A stretch of DNA of 9,098 nt from Bacteriovoracaceae bacterium UBA6261 (GTDB lineage Bacteria; Bdellovibrionota; Bacteriovoracia; Bacteriovoracales; Bacteriovoracaceae): positions 188,008-197,105 of the forward strand of contig DJVH01000096.1 of the NCBI GenBank assembly GCA_002440825.1, written 5' to 3'. A model generated the notes under the pieces. The model did no database searches. It saw nothing but the letters and a program-made list of their open reading frames with translations, and was not told where the DNA came from. The number at the start of each line of letters is the position of its first letter. Position 1 is the first letter of the stretch. Below, in pieces: positions 1 through 5,743 of this stretch. Position numbers and translations under genes: made by a program.

Positions 1-27
1 AAACTGGAAAGAGTCCTTAATTTTTTT

Positions 28-41
28 GTGATCCTGATCAT
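28..41. promoter_or_regulatory. Fnr/Dnr-family binding site, box 1
   Basis: The sequence is GTGAT-CCTG-ATCAT. It matches all eight inner bases of the Fnr/Dnr consensus TTGAT-N4-ATCAA, and TGATC/GATCA form a perfect dyad. The centre is at 34.5. A weak -10-like TGTCAT lies at 64-69, about 32 bases from the centre, as in a class II Fnr promoter. Regulation by a CRP/Fnr-family sensor of low oxygen or NO is known for nir genes; its role here is inferred. It could also serve a divergent gene to the left that is not visible. Confidence 0.6.
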
Positions 42-87
42 TGTATTTCTCCAAAATCGATCTTGTCATAAAAACACTTCTGAAAAC

Positions 88-101
88 ATGATTACGATCA
101 C
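88..101. promoter_or_regulatory. Fnr/Dnr-family binding site, box 2
   Basis: The sequence is ATGAT-TACG-ATCAC, again with all eight inner consensus bases (TGAT-N4-ATCA). The centre at 94.5 is exactly 60 bases from box 1. If it acts at -41.5, transcription would start near 136, with TATTAC (125-130) as the -10 element. This is the best placed of the three boxes to drive the operon. Confidence 0.65.
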
Positions 102-124
102 ATCTCATTAAAACATTCCCGAAC

Positions 125-130
125 TATTAC
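125..130 (+). promoter_or_regulatory. Candidate -10 element of the nir operon promoter
   Basis: TATTAC matches four of six bases of TATAAT. Its centre is 33 bases downstream of the centre of Fnr/Dnr box 2, the spacing expected for a class II activated promoter. The predicted transcription start (about 136) would fall on the ATG at 137, which argues that translation starts further down at 221. A four of six match is weak by itself; the call rests on the spacing. Confidence 0.35.
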
Positions 131-152
131 CTGATAATGATTTTGGGAAGAT

Positions 153-166
153 ATGATGTAGGTCAT
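153..166. promoter_or_regulatory. Possible third Fnr/Dnr-like box
   Basis: ATGAT-GTAG-GTCAT has one mismatch in the eight-base core but resembles the TTGAT-N4-GTCAA variant listed for Dnr/NnrR-type regulators. Its centre at 159.5 is 65 bases beyond box 2. It would sit downstream of the inferred transcription start, so it may repress, serve a divergent promoter, or be chance. There is no -10 element at the right distance on the + strand. Confidence 0.35.
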
Positions 167-220
167 AATTACTTTTACCGAAAAATGCGACCCTGTTTGC
201 AACCACAAATAGAGAAGCTT

Positions 221-796
221 ATGAGCTATTTTCCCGTTTCGCTAAAAATTGATGACAAAAAATTTCTGCTGATTGGAGGCGGTTCCATCGCCGCGTTCAA
301 GCTGAATAAAATTAAACTTTTTCATCCACAATCTCTTCTTTGTATTTCACGAAAATTCAGTCCTCAATTCCTGGAGGAATGCGATGGGCAGGAAAAATTA
401 ATCACTCGAGATTTTCAAATGAGTGATCTGGACGGCGCAGATATTGTGGTCGTCGCTGTCGATGACATTGGACTGCAGGAACTTATCTACAAGGAATGCC
501 AGCAACGAAAAATTTTATGCAATTGTGTCGATTTGATCCACTGTTGCGATTTTATTTTTCCTTCTATTTTAAAAAAAGGCGACATCACCATTGCCGTTAC
601 ATCCAATGGACTGGTGCCCGGATTCAGTGCGGAATTTAAGACATTCCTGGAAAAATGTATTCCTGAAAATCTTGAAAACGGCTTTCAGTCCGCTCTCAAT
701 TTGCGTCGATCCCTCCCTCCTGGGCCGGCCCGCATGGCCGCCGTACGTGAAATGGCAAAAAAGTTTTTTAACAGTGGAGAAAAAATTGAAAAATAA
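221..796 (+). CDS. Precorrin-2 dehydrogenase (possibly also sirohydrochlorin ferrochelatase), CysG N-terminal/Met8p/SirC family
   Basis: Predicted cytoplasmic enzyme that oxidises precorrin-2 to sirohydrochlorin with NAD+ and may also insert Fe2+ to give siroheme, the precursor for the NirDLGH decarboxylases. The 191-residue product opens with a Rossmann nucleotide-binding motif, IGGGSIAAFKL (GGG at about 19-21). It also has VVVAVDD, the NCVD motif (Asp104), DFIFPSI and AVTSNG (Ser128), followed by a short helical C-terminal part. From memory, Asp104 and Ser128 fall at the same numbers as the functional residues of E. coli CysG. I chose ATG 221 because family proteins begin just before this point and a weak AGAGAAG precedes it. 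ATG 137 and ATG 185 are in frame but have no ribosome binding site, and 137 coincides with the inferred transcription start. The gene overlaps nirF by 11 bases. Ferrochelatase activity cannot be decided from sequence, since some members (SirC of Bacillus) lack it. Confidence 0.88.
   Translation: MSYFPVSLKIDDKKFLLIGGGSIAAFKLNKIKLFHPQSLLCISRKFSPQFLEECDGQEKLITRDFQMSDLDGADIVVVAVDDIGLQELIYKECQQRKILCNCVDLIHCCDFIFPSILKKGDITIAVTSNGLVPGFSAEFKTFLEKCIPENLENGFQSALNLRRSLPPGPARMAAVREMAKKFFNSGEKIEK
776..788 (+). promoter_or_regulatory. Ribosome binding site deciding a TTG start for nirF
   Basis: GGAG at 776-779 lies six bases before TTG 786. No ATG or GTG occurs nearby in this frame, and the residues after TTG form a lipoprotein signal peptide directly. 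This makes TTG 786 the start rather than the in-frame ATG at 591, which lies deep inside the previous gene. Confidence 0.75.
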
Positions 797-1868
797 TCTT
801 CTGATTCTTTGTGTGTTGATTTCAGCTTCCTGTGCAGGATTATCTCGGAAGCCTTTGCCAAAAACGTATGTGGTTCAAAGAGAACGCGAAAGTCTCTATG
901 TCCTTGATGGAAAGGAAGAAAAACTCATCGGATCGCTGGGAAATCTCAATCACGCCACAATGAAATTTGATGGGAATTTTGGTTATGTCCTTGCCCGCGA
1001 CGGATATCTTTCCAAAGTTGATACGGTCACTGATCAGCTTGTGAAAAAAGTTAAAATAGGCAAGAGTGGAATAGGCATTACCTTCATCGGTCCTTATATT
1101 TCCGTCGTCAATTATGATCCCCAGTCTGTCGTACTGCTGGATAAAGACCTGAACGTTGTCAAAACCATTGAAACCGGATCCCGCAATGTCGGAGTTAAAG
1201 TCTTTGAAAATTATCTGGTTTTCTCCTTAATGGATAAAAATCAAATATGGGTTCTGGATGCTAACAAAGATTTTGCAGTTGTTCGTCAGTTTGAAAACGT
1301 CGGGAATCTTCCTTTTGATGCTCTCATTAAGGATGACAAATACATCGTTGGTTTTTTCAATGAAGCCGCGATCGGCATTCTGAATCTTAAAGAAATGCAC
1401 TATGAAAAACTGGTCTTTAAAGATTCCCATGACAAGCTGATTTATAAAGTTCCGCACTTCGGTTATTGGGGCATTATCAACAATCTTGCCATCGTTCCCC
1501 TGGTTGCAGAAAAAAAGTTGCTTGTTCTTGATTTGAACACAACTAAAGCCGTGAAGGAAATCAATCTGATCGGCGATCCTGTTTTTGCGGCCGTCTCTCC
1601 TGATAAAAAATCATTGATCGTCAATTACAGCGGTGAAAAAGAAAATTTCATTTCAGTCGTCGATCTCACTCGCTTTGAAAAAAAGCAGGATATCGATGTT
1701 GCTAAACGAGTTATGCATTTGAGATTTTCACCAGATGGAAAAAAAGCTCTGGTGACTTCTTACTTTGACAACAGTCTTAAAGTTCTGGACACAAAAAACT
1801 GGAGTGTCACTGACGTAAAGAAAGTTGCTACACCATCGGGAATTTTTATTAAGGGAATGAAGGAGTAA
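786..1868 (+). CDS. nirF: NirF, heme d1 biosynthesis beta-propeller lipoprotein
   Basis: The 360-residue product begins with a short signal: charged KNN, a hydrophobic run LLILCVLI, then SASC with Cys16 as the likely lipidated residue. It is therefore predicted to be a periplasmic protein tethered to a membrane. The rest reads as repeated beta-propeller blades (YVLDGKEEKLIG, YVLARDGYLSKVD, VVLLDKDLNVVKTI, VLDANKDFAVV, VVDLTRFEKKQ, VLDTKNWSV). This is the d1-type fold shared with the NirS and NirN propellers but without a cytochrome c domain. His56 in NHATMKF matches the conserved N-terminal His reported for NirF. NirF is essential for heme d1 and binds a late intermediate; its exact chemistry is debated. 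The start is TTG with GGAG six bases upstream, overlapping the previous gene by 11 bases. The nirE start follows two bases after the stop. Confidence 0.9.
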   Translation: MKNNLLILCVLISASCAGLSRKPLPKTYVVQRERESLYVLDGKEEKLIGSLGNLNHATMKFDGNFGYVLARDGYLSKVDTVTDQLVKKVKIGKSGIGITFIGPYISVVNYDPQSVVLLDKDLNVVKTIETGSRNVGVKVFENYLVFSLMDKNQIWVLDANKDFAVVRQFENVGNLPFDALIKDDKYIVGFFNEAAIGILNLKEMHYEKLVFKDSHDKLIYKVPHFGYWGIINNLAIVPLVAEKKLLVLDLNTTKAVKEINLIGDPVFAAVSPDKKSLIVNYSGEKENFISVVDLTRFEKKQDIDVAKRVMHLRFSPDGKKALVTSYFDNSLKVLDTKNWSVTDVKKVATPSGIFIKGMKE

Positions 1869-1870
1869 AT

Positions 1871-2647
1871 ATGTCACTTGGAAAAGTTTATCTTGTAGGC
1901 GCGGGCCCCGGATCTTTGGACCTTCTGACGTTAAAGGCCTTTCAACTGATTAAAGAAGCCGATGTTCTGGTTTACGACCGTTTGGTGAGTGATGAAATCA
2001 TGGCGCTAGCTGGAAAAGACACTCTCTGCCATTATGTGGGAAAACAAGAGTCTGATCACACTCTACCTCAGGATGAAATCAATAAGCTGCTCGTTGAGTA
2101 CGCCCGCCATTATAAAAAAGTTGTGCGCTTAAAAGGGGGAGACCCTTTTGTTTTTGGTCGCGGCGGCGAAGAAGTCACAGAACTTGTGAAGAATCATGTT
2201 CCTTTTGAAATTGTCCCTGGAATATCTTCTTCGGTTGCTTCGCTTACTTACTCCGGCATTCCGATTACTCATCGTGGAGTTTCCAATAATTTTTTCGTCA
2301 TGACCGGCCATACTTGTTCGCCTCATGGACTTGAAGAAATTGATTGGTTTGCTCTCAAAAATATTGCAACGATTGTCATTCTGATGGGAATCAGAAATAG
2401 GGAATTCATTGCCAGCAATCTGGTCCTTGCTGGCAAAGACAAAAATACGCCGGTGGCCTTTATTGAAAAAGCGACGACTAAAAATCAGCGCGTCAGCATC
2501 TTTACCCTTGGGGAAGTTGCCGCAGGGAAGTCGAAAGCTCAGTCTCCGGCCGTTTTTGTTATCGGAGAAGTTGTTAAATTTCACTATGAGTGGAATTGGT
2601 TCATGAATGAAATTGAAAAGCAGGCACCGGGAGTGTCTATTGGATAA
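1871..2647 (+). CDS. nirE: NirE, S-adenosylmethionine:uroporphyrinogen III C-methyltransferase
   Basis: Cytoplasmic enzyme (258 residues) that adds two methyl groups from SAM to uroporphyrinogen III to give precorrin-2, the first committed step to siroheme and heme d1. The family signatures are clear: VGAGPG at 9-14, DVLVYDRLVS at about 31-40, RLKGGDPFVFGRGGEE at 86-101, VPGISS at 115-120, GIPITHR at 129-135, and an LMG motif near 171-173. Arg97 and Glu100 in GRGGEE have the spacing of the catalytic Arg/Glu pair proposed for P. aeruginosa NirE. The length is that of a stand-alone CobA/NirE, with no fused synthase or CysG half. The sequence alone could equally be called cobA; the nir context decides. 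ATG 1871 follows AAGGAG (1860-1865) by five bases. The end overlaps the next gene by eight bases. Confidence 0.93.
   Translation: MSLGKVYLVGAGPGSLDLLTLKAFQLIKEADVLVYDRLVSDEIMALAGKDTLCHYVGKQESDHTLPQDEINKLLVEYARHYKKVVRLKGGDPFVFGRGGEEVTELVKNHVPFEIVPGISSSVASLTYSGIPITHRGVSNNFFVMTGHTCSPHGLEEIDWFALKNIATIVILMGIRNREFIASNLVLAGKDKNTPVAFIEKATTKNQRVSIFTLGEVAAGKSKAQSPAVFVIGEVVKFHYEWNWFMNEIEKQAPGVSIG
2629..2642 (+). promoter_or_regulatory. Ribosome binding site supporting a TTG start for the first decarboxylase gene
   Basis: GGGAG (2629-2633) is six bases before TTG 2640. The ATG at 2607, in the same frame, has only a loose TGGA about 12 bases away. Starting at TTG gives MDKKRLFRDLL, which lines up with the usual beginning of NirD-type proteins. 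Confidence 0.6.
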
Positions 2648-3095
2648 GAAACGCCTCTTTCGTGATTTACTCGACCATTTTCAAAGTGATTTTCCTATCC
2701 AAGAAAATCCTTTTGAAATCATCGGCCGTACTTTGAAGTACACAGAAACAGAAGTCCGCGAAGGATTTAAAAAGCTTCTGGACGAAGGATTTATTTCAAG
2801 AGTTGGGCCGGTCTTTGGAACTCATAAAGTAGGTTATAGTTTTCTCGCTGCTGTCAAATGCGATCCTTCACGTGTTGATGAAGTTGCAGAAATGATCAAC
2901 GCTTTTGAAGAAGTTAATCATAATTACCTCCGGGAAAATGAACTCAATCTTTGGTTTGTTCTCACTGGCAAAGATGCTGAAGCGCTGGATACTGTTGTTG
3001 AAGAGATGGAGAAAAAAATAGGACTTCCGGTCTATCGCTTTCCTATGGTGAAACCTTTTAAGATCGATCTTCAGGTCAAGGGAGCTTTCAGATGA
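2640..3095 (+). CDS. nirD: Siroheme decarboxylase subunit, AsnC/Lrp-fold, HNY type (NirD/NirG group)
   Basis: Predicted subunit of the complex that decarboxylates siroheme at C12 and C18 to 12,18-didecarboxysiroheme. The 151-residue protein has an N-terminal winged-helix-like part (about 1-55, ending FISRVGPVFG) and a C-terminal ferredoxin-like AsnC domain. The subgroup motif HNYLRENELNLWFVLTG starts at His94, and the end PVYRFPMVKPFKIDL is typical. The family looks like Lrp transcription regulators but was recruited as an enzyme. I took TTG 2640 as the start; ATG 2607 would add 11 residues. The gene overlaps nirE by eight bases and nirL by four (ATGA). The symbol follows the P. aeruginosa order nirDLGH. 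By sequence alone this copy and the one at 3555 could be swapped (nirG and nirD). Confidence 0.82.
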   Translation: MDKKRLFRDLLDHFQSDFPIQENPFEIIGRTLKYTETEVREGFKKLLDEGFISRVGPVFGTHKVGYSFLAAVKCDPSRVDEVAEMINAFEEVNHNYLRENELNLWFVLTGKDAEALDTVVEEMEKKIGLPVYRFPMVKPFKIDLQVKGAFR

Positions 3096-3559
3096 TTGAT
3101 GAAAAAACTCTTGTTTCACTTCTTTCTAAAGGTATTTCTCTCGATACCAATCGTCCTTTTCAGCAGCTTGCCGAGAAAATCAACTCAACGGAAGAAGAAG
3201 TCATGGAAAAAATCCGTCATCTTCTTCAACTGAAAAAAATTAAACGTTTTGGGGCAGTTGTTTTGAACCGCAGTCTTGGTCGCAATCAAAACGCTATGGT
3301 GACTTTAAAAATCAATGAAAAAGATATGACTGAGACAGGTGAGCGAATTTCTGCCTATGAATACGTGACTCTTTGTTATGAAAGAAAACCTGTTCCCGGC
3401 GTTTGGGATTTCAATCTCTATTTCATGGTCCATGGATCAGAGCGTGACGTTGTGATGGCCCAGATTGAAACCATTTTAAAAGAGCTGAAAATTGACCGCT
3501 CTCAATGTGAAATTCTTTTCAGCACAAAATGTTTTAAACAAAAAGGAGCAAGCTATTAA
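3092..3559 (+). CDS. nirL: Siroheme decarboxylase subunit, AsnC/Lrp-fold, CYER type (NirL/NirH group)
   Basis: Predicted partner of the upstream HNY-type subunit, since one subunit of each type is thought to pair in NirDL and AhbAB enzymes. The 155-residue product has a helical N-terminal part with NRPFQQLAEKI (20-30) and KRFGAVVLNRSLG (51-63), then the AsnC-like domain with CYERKP (95-100), WDFNLYFMVHG (105-115) and the closing LFSTKCFK. The start ATG 3092 overlaps the previous stop as ATGA, with GGGAG at 3080-3084 seven bases upstream, which suggests translational coupling. The last bases of the gene hold the ribosome binding site of the next one. The choice of nirL over nirH rests on gene order. 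Confidence 0.82.
   Translation: MIDEKTLVSLLSKGISLDTNRPFQQLAEKINSTEEEVMEKIRHLLQLKKIKRFGAVVLNRSLGRNQNAMVTLKINEKDMTETGERISAYEYVTLCYERKPVPGVWDFNLYFMVHGSERDVVMAQIETILKELKIDRSQCEILFSTKCFKQKGASY
3544..3557 (+). promoter_or_regulatory. Ribosome binding site placed for an ATT start codon
   Basis: AGGAG (3544-3548) lies in the end of nirL. Six bases further, at the normal spacing, the nirG frame has ATT (3555-3557). No ATG, GTG or TTG of this frame lies within range of this site. ATT is a rare but real bacterial start codon (infC and pcnB of E. coli). Confidence 0.55.
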
Positions 3560-4034
3560 AACACCCGACAGGCTCCACAGTCAGATTGAATTAACTGAAA
3601 CAGAAAAAAAAGTCCTTAATCTTTTGCAAAAGGATTTTGGATTTGAAGTTCGCCCTTTTGAAGGACTGGCAAAAAAGCTTGGCCTTAAGGAACCAGAGCT
3701 TCTGTCGATGATCGGTGATTTGAAAGAAAGAGGTTATATCACTCGCATTGGACCTTTTTTCAATATGGACAAGACTAGTGGACAAGTCACACTTGTGGCC
3801 ATGCGAGTTCCGGAAGAGAGTTTTGAAAAAACAGCTGAAATCGTCAATTCCTATGTCGAAATCGCGCACAATTATAAACGCGATCACGAATTTAATATGT
3901 GGTTTGTTCTTGCTTGCTCGGACAAAAAAAGGGCCTCAGACATTCTTTCAGAGATCGAAAAACTTTCTGGATGTAAAACCATGAATCTTCCAAAGATCAG
4001 AGAATTCAATCTTGATCTGTATCTGGAGGCGTAG
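3555..4034 (+). CDS. nirG: Siroheme decarboxylase subunit, AsnC/Lrp-fold, HNY type (NirG/NirD group), probable ATT start
   Basis: Second HNY-type subunit of the siroheme decarboxylase, about 159 residues from ATT 3555. It has a winged-helix-like N-terminal part (LTETEKKVLNLLQ at 13-25, VRPFEGLAKKLGL at 32-44, YITRIGPFFNMD at 61-72) and an AsnC-like domain with HNYKRDHEFNMWFVLA starting at His105. It ends NLPKIREFNLDLYLEA. From ATT the N terminus has nearly the same length before the first helix as nirH. Canonical starts in frame exist only upstream, TTG 3492 and GTG 3507, inside nirL and with poor ribosome binding sites; they would add 16 to 21 residues. The stop TAG directly abuts the GTG of the next gene. 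The closing motif and the GQVTLVAMRVPEE stretch look more NirD-like than the copy at 2640 does, so the D/G names may be exchanged. Confidence 0.8.
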   Translation: MKTPDRLHSQIELTETEKKVLNLLQKDFGFEVRPFEGLAKKLGLKEPELLSMIGDLKERGYITRIGPFFNMDKTSGQVTLVAMRVPEESFEKTAEIVNSYVEIAHNYKRDHEFNMWFVLACSDKKRASDILSEIEKLSGCKTMNLPKIREFNLDLYLEA

Positions 4035-4538
4035 GTGAAAGATTTTGAAGTCACAGGACTGAAACTGGATGAGATGGATAAAAAAATTGTGCTTCTGCTG
4101 CAAGAGGGGATTTCGGTGACAGAGCGTCCCTATCTTGAATTGGCCAATCAGCTGGGCGTTGCTGAAGATGAAATCGTTGAGCGATTAAAAGCGATGAAGT
4201 CAGTGGGCTTCATCAGAAAAAATGCGGTCGCAACAAATCATTACAAGCTTGGCTATACCGCCAATGCCATGAGTGTGTGGGATGTAGATCCGGAAAAACT
4301 GGAACAGGCCGGACTACTTTTTAAAGAGCTGGGTTTTGTCTCTCATTGCTATGAAAGACCTAAGTTTGCACCGGAATGGGACTATAACTTGTTTGCCATG
4401 GTTCACGGCAAAAGCAAAGAAGAAGTAAACGAAAAAATTGAAACTATGAAGAAAACAATTCAAGGATTGTTTCGTAAAACTGACCTGATCTACAGTACAA
4501 AAATTTTAAAGAAAACCGGAATCAGGTTGAAGGAATAA
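4035..4538 (+). CDS. nirH: Siroheme decarboxylase subunit, AsnC/Lrp-fold, CYER type (NirH/NirL group)
   Basis: Fourth subunit of the siroheme decarboxylase set, 167 residues, pairing in type with nirL. It has LDEMDKKIVLLLQEG (11-25), ERPYLELANQLGV (30-42), a recognition-helix-like region ending FIRKNAVATNHY, then the AsnC-like domain with SHCYERP (103-109), WDYNLFAMVHG (115-125) and STKILKKTGIRL at the end. The start is GTG 4035, zero bases after the nirG stop, with GGAGG (4025-4029) five bases upstream. nirJ starts three bases after the stop. Generic annotation as a transcription regulator would be misleading in this context. Confidence 0.83.
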   Translation: MKDFEVTGLKLDEMDKKIVLLLQEGISVTERPYLELANQLGVAEDEIVERLKAMKSVGFIRKNAVATNHYKLGYTANAMSVWDVDPEKLEQAGLLFKELGFVSHCYERPKFAPEWDYNLFAMVHGKSKEEVNEKIETMKKTIQGLFRKTDLIYSTKILKKTGIRLKE

Positions 4539-4541
4539 ATT

Positions 4542-5723
4542 ATGTTCAGATTAACTCATTACCTCGAACATTTATCAAAACCAGCAGATTATTCTAAACG
4601 AAAGCCTAAAGGGCCCGTGGTCATCTGGAATTTACTGAGACGGTGCAACCTTGCCTGCAGACATTGTTATGCCAATTCCTACAATAAAGAATTTGAAGGT
4701 GAATTGAATTTGCAGTCAGCACTTGCCAATATCACCGAAATGAAAAAAGCTTCGGTTCCTGCCGTTATTCTTTCTGGAGGAGAGCCTCTTCTTCATCCTC
4801 ATCTTTTTGACATTGCCGCTGAAGTGAAAAAACAGGGATTCTTTCTCGCTCTTTCCAGTAACGGTGTTCTGCTCACAGAAGAGATTGCTGAAAAGCTGAA
4901 GGCCGCGGAATTTAATTATGTGGGAATCAGTCTGGATGGCATCGGACCCGTTCACGATCATATCAGAGGAGAGCAAGGAGCTTTTGAAAAATCGCTTCAA
5001 GGTGTCCGCAATGCCGTCAAGCAGGGCCTGAAAGTCGGTCTGCGCACGACACTGACTCATACGAACTATCATCAGATTGAGGATATGCTTAATCTGTGTC
5101 TGGAAAATGGTGTTTCTAAATTTTATCTTTCGCATTTGAATTACGGAGGAAGAGGAAACAAAAGAGAAGATGCTCACTTTCAAATGACAAGAAAAGTGAT
5201 GGAGCTTCTTTTTGAAAAGGCTATGGAGTACCAGCAAAAAGGAATCGATCTGGAAATCGTGACAGGAAACAACGATGCCGATGCAGGTTTGATGCTCTTA
5301 TGGGCCGAAGGAAAATTTCCTTCTGAAAATATTGAACACGTTAAAGGAATGCTTGAACACTGGGGGGGCAATGCTTCCGGCATCGGCGTCGCCAATATCG
5401 ATTCACAGGGAGATGTACATCCCGATTCATTCTGGCCGGGCGTAAAGCTTGGCTCTATTAAAGAAAATTCTTTTGCCGATATCTGGAGCGACAGTTCTCA
5501 TCCTGTGCTGCAGGTTCTGCGCGGAGGAAGAAAATCCATTCACGGCCGTTGCCGCGAATGCCGGTTCTTTTCCATTTGCCACGGCAACACAAGAGCTCGC
5601 GCTCAACAGATGTTGAAAGATCCCTGGGCCTCTGATCCCGGATGCTATTTAACTGATGAAGAAATTAAAAAAGAAAATATCGAGTTTACTCACCATGGTT
5701 TAACTAAGGAAGCTTTTTGTTAA
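4542..5723 (+). CDS. nirJ: NirJ, radical SAM enzyme of heme d1 biosynthesis
   Basis: Cytoplasmic iron-sulfur enzyme (393 residues) thought to replace the propionates on rings A and B of 12,18-didecarboxysiroheme on the way to the d1 oxo groups. The radical SAM cluster motif CNLACRHC is at 35-42 (Cys35, Cys39, Cys42), followed by the SAM-binding motif SGGEP (78-82) and SSNGVLL, SLDGIG and RTTLTHTN along the barrel. A SPASM-like C-terminal region carries GRCRECRFFSIC (Cys337, Cys340, Cys346) and Cys368 in DPGCYL, ligands for an auxiliary Fe-S cluster as reported for NirJ. ATG 4542 has AAGGA (4530-4534) seven bases upstream. The gene lies 20 bases before nirS. AhbD/PqqE-like relatives share the fold, but length, motifs and neighbours all favour NirJ. 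Confidence 0.93.
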   Translation: MFRLTHYLEHLSKPADYSKRKPKGPVVIWNLLRRCNLACRHCYANSYNKEFEGELNLQSALANITEMKKASVPAVILSGGEPLLHPHLFDIAAEVKKQGFFLALSSNGVLLTEEIAEKLKAAEFNYVGISLDGIGPVHDHIRGEQGAFEKSLQGVRNAVKQGLKVGLRTTLTHTNYHQIEDMLNLCLENGVSKFYLSHLNYGGRGNKREDAHFQMTRKVMELLFEKAMEYQQKGIDLEIVTGNNDADAGLMLLWAEGKFPSENIEHVKGMLEHWGGNASGIGVANIDSQGDVHPDSFWPGVKLGSIKENSFADIWSDSSHPVLQVLRGGRKSIHGRCRECRFFSICHGNTRARAQQMLKDPWASDPGCYLTDEEIKKENIEFTHHGLTKEAFC

Positions 5724-5732
5724 ATCCAATTT

Positions 5733-5740
5733 AAGGAGGT
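5733..5740 (+). promoter_or_regulatory. Perfect Shine-Dalgarno sequence of nirS
   Basis: AAGGAGGT, full complement of the usual 16S rRNA tail, ends three bases before ATG 5744. It is the strongest ribosome binding site in the window, in a 20-base gap after nirJ with no visible promoter or terminator, and suggests that translation raises NirS above the enzymes encoded upstream. Confidence 0.8.
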
Positions 5741-5743
5741 ATT

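Noticed and set aside
1..30. Terminator of an upstream gene (short dyad before a run of T at 21-27)
   Set aside because: The best stem I could form is only three base pairs (ACT/AGT), too weak for a rho-independent terminator.
591..785. N-terminal extension of NirF back to ATG 591
   Set aside because: These codons overlap the precorrin-2 dehydrogenase gene in another frame, show no NirF similarity, and would bury the lipoprotein signal that begins at TTG 786.
2640..4538. Calling the four AsnC/Lrp-like genes transcription regulators
   Set aside because: The HNY and CYER motifs, the four-gene set and the place between nirE and nirJ identify siroheme decarboxylase subunits.
4716..5237. Antisense open frame of 173 codons inside nirJ
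   Set aside because: Its translation has no recognisable domain or ribosome binding site, and it lies fully opposite a well conserved radical SAM coding region.
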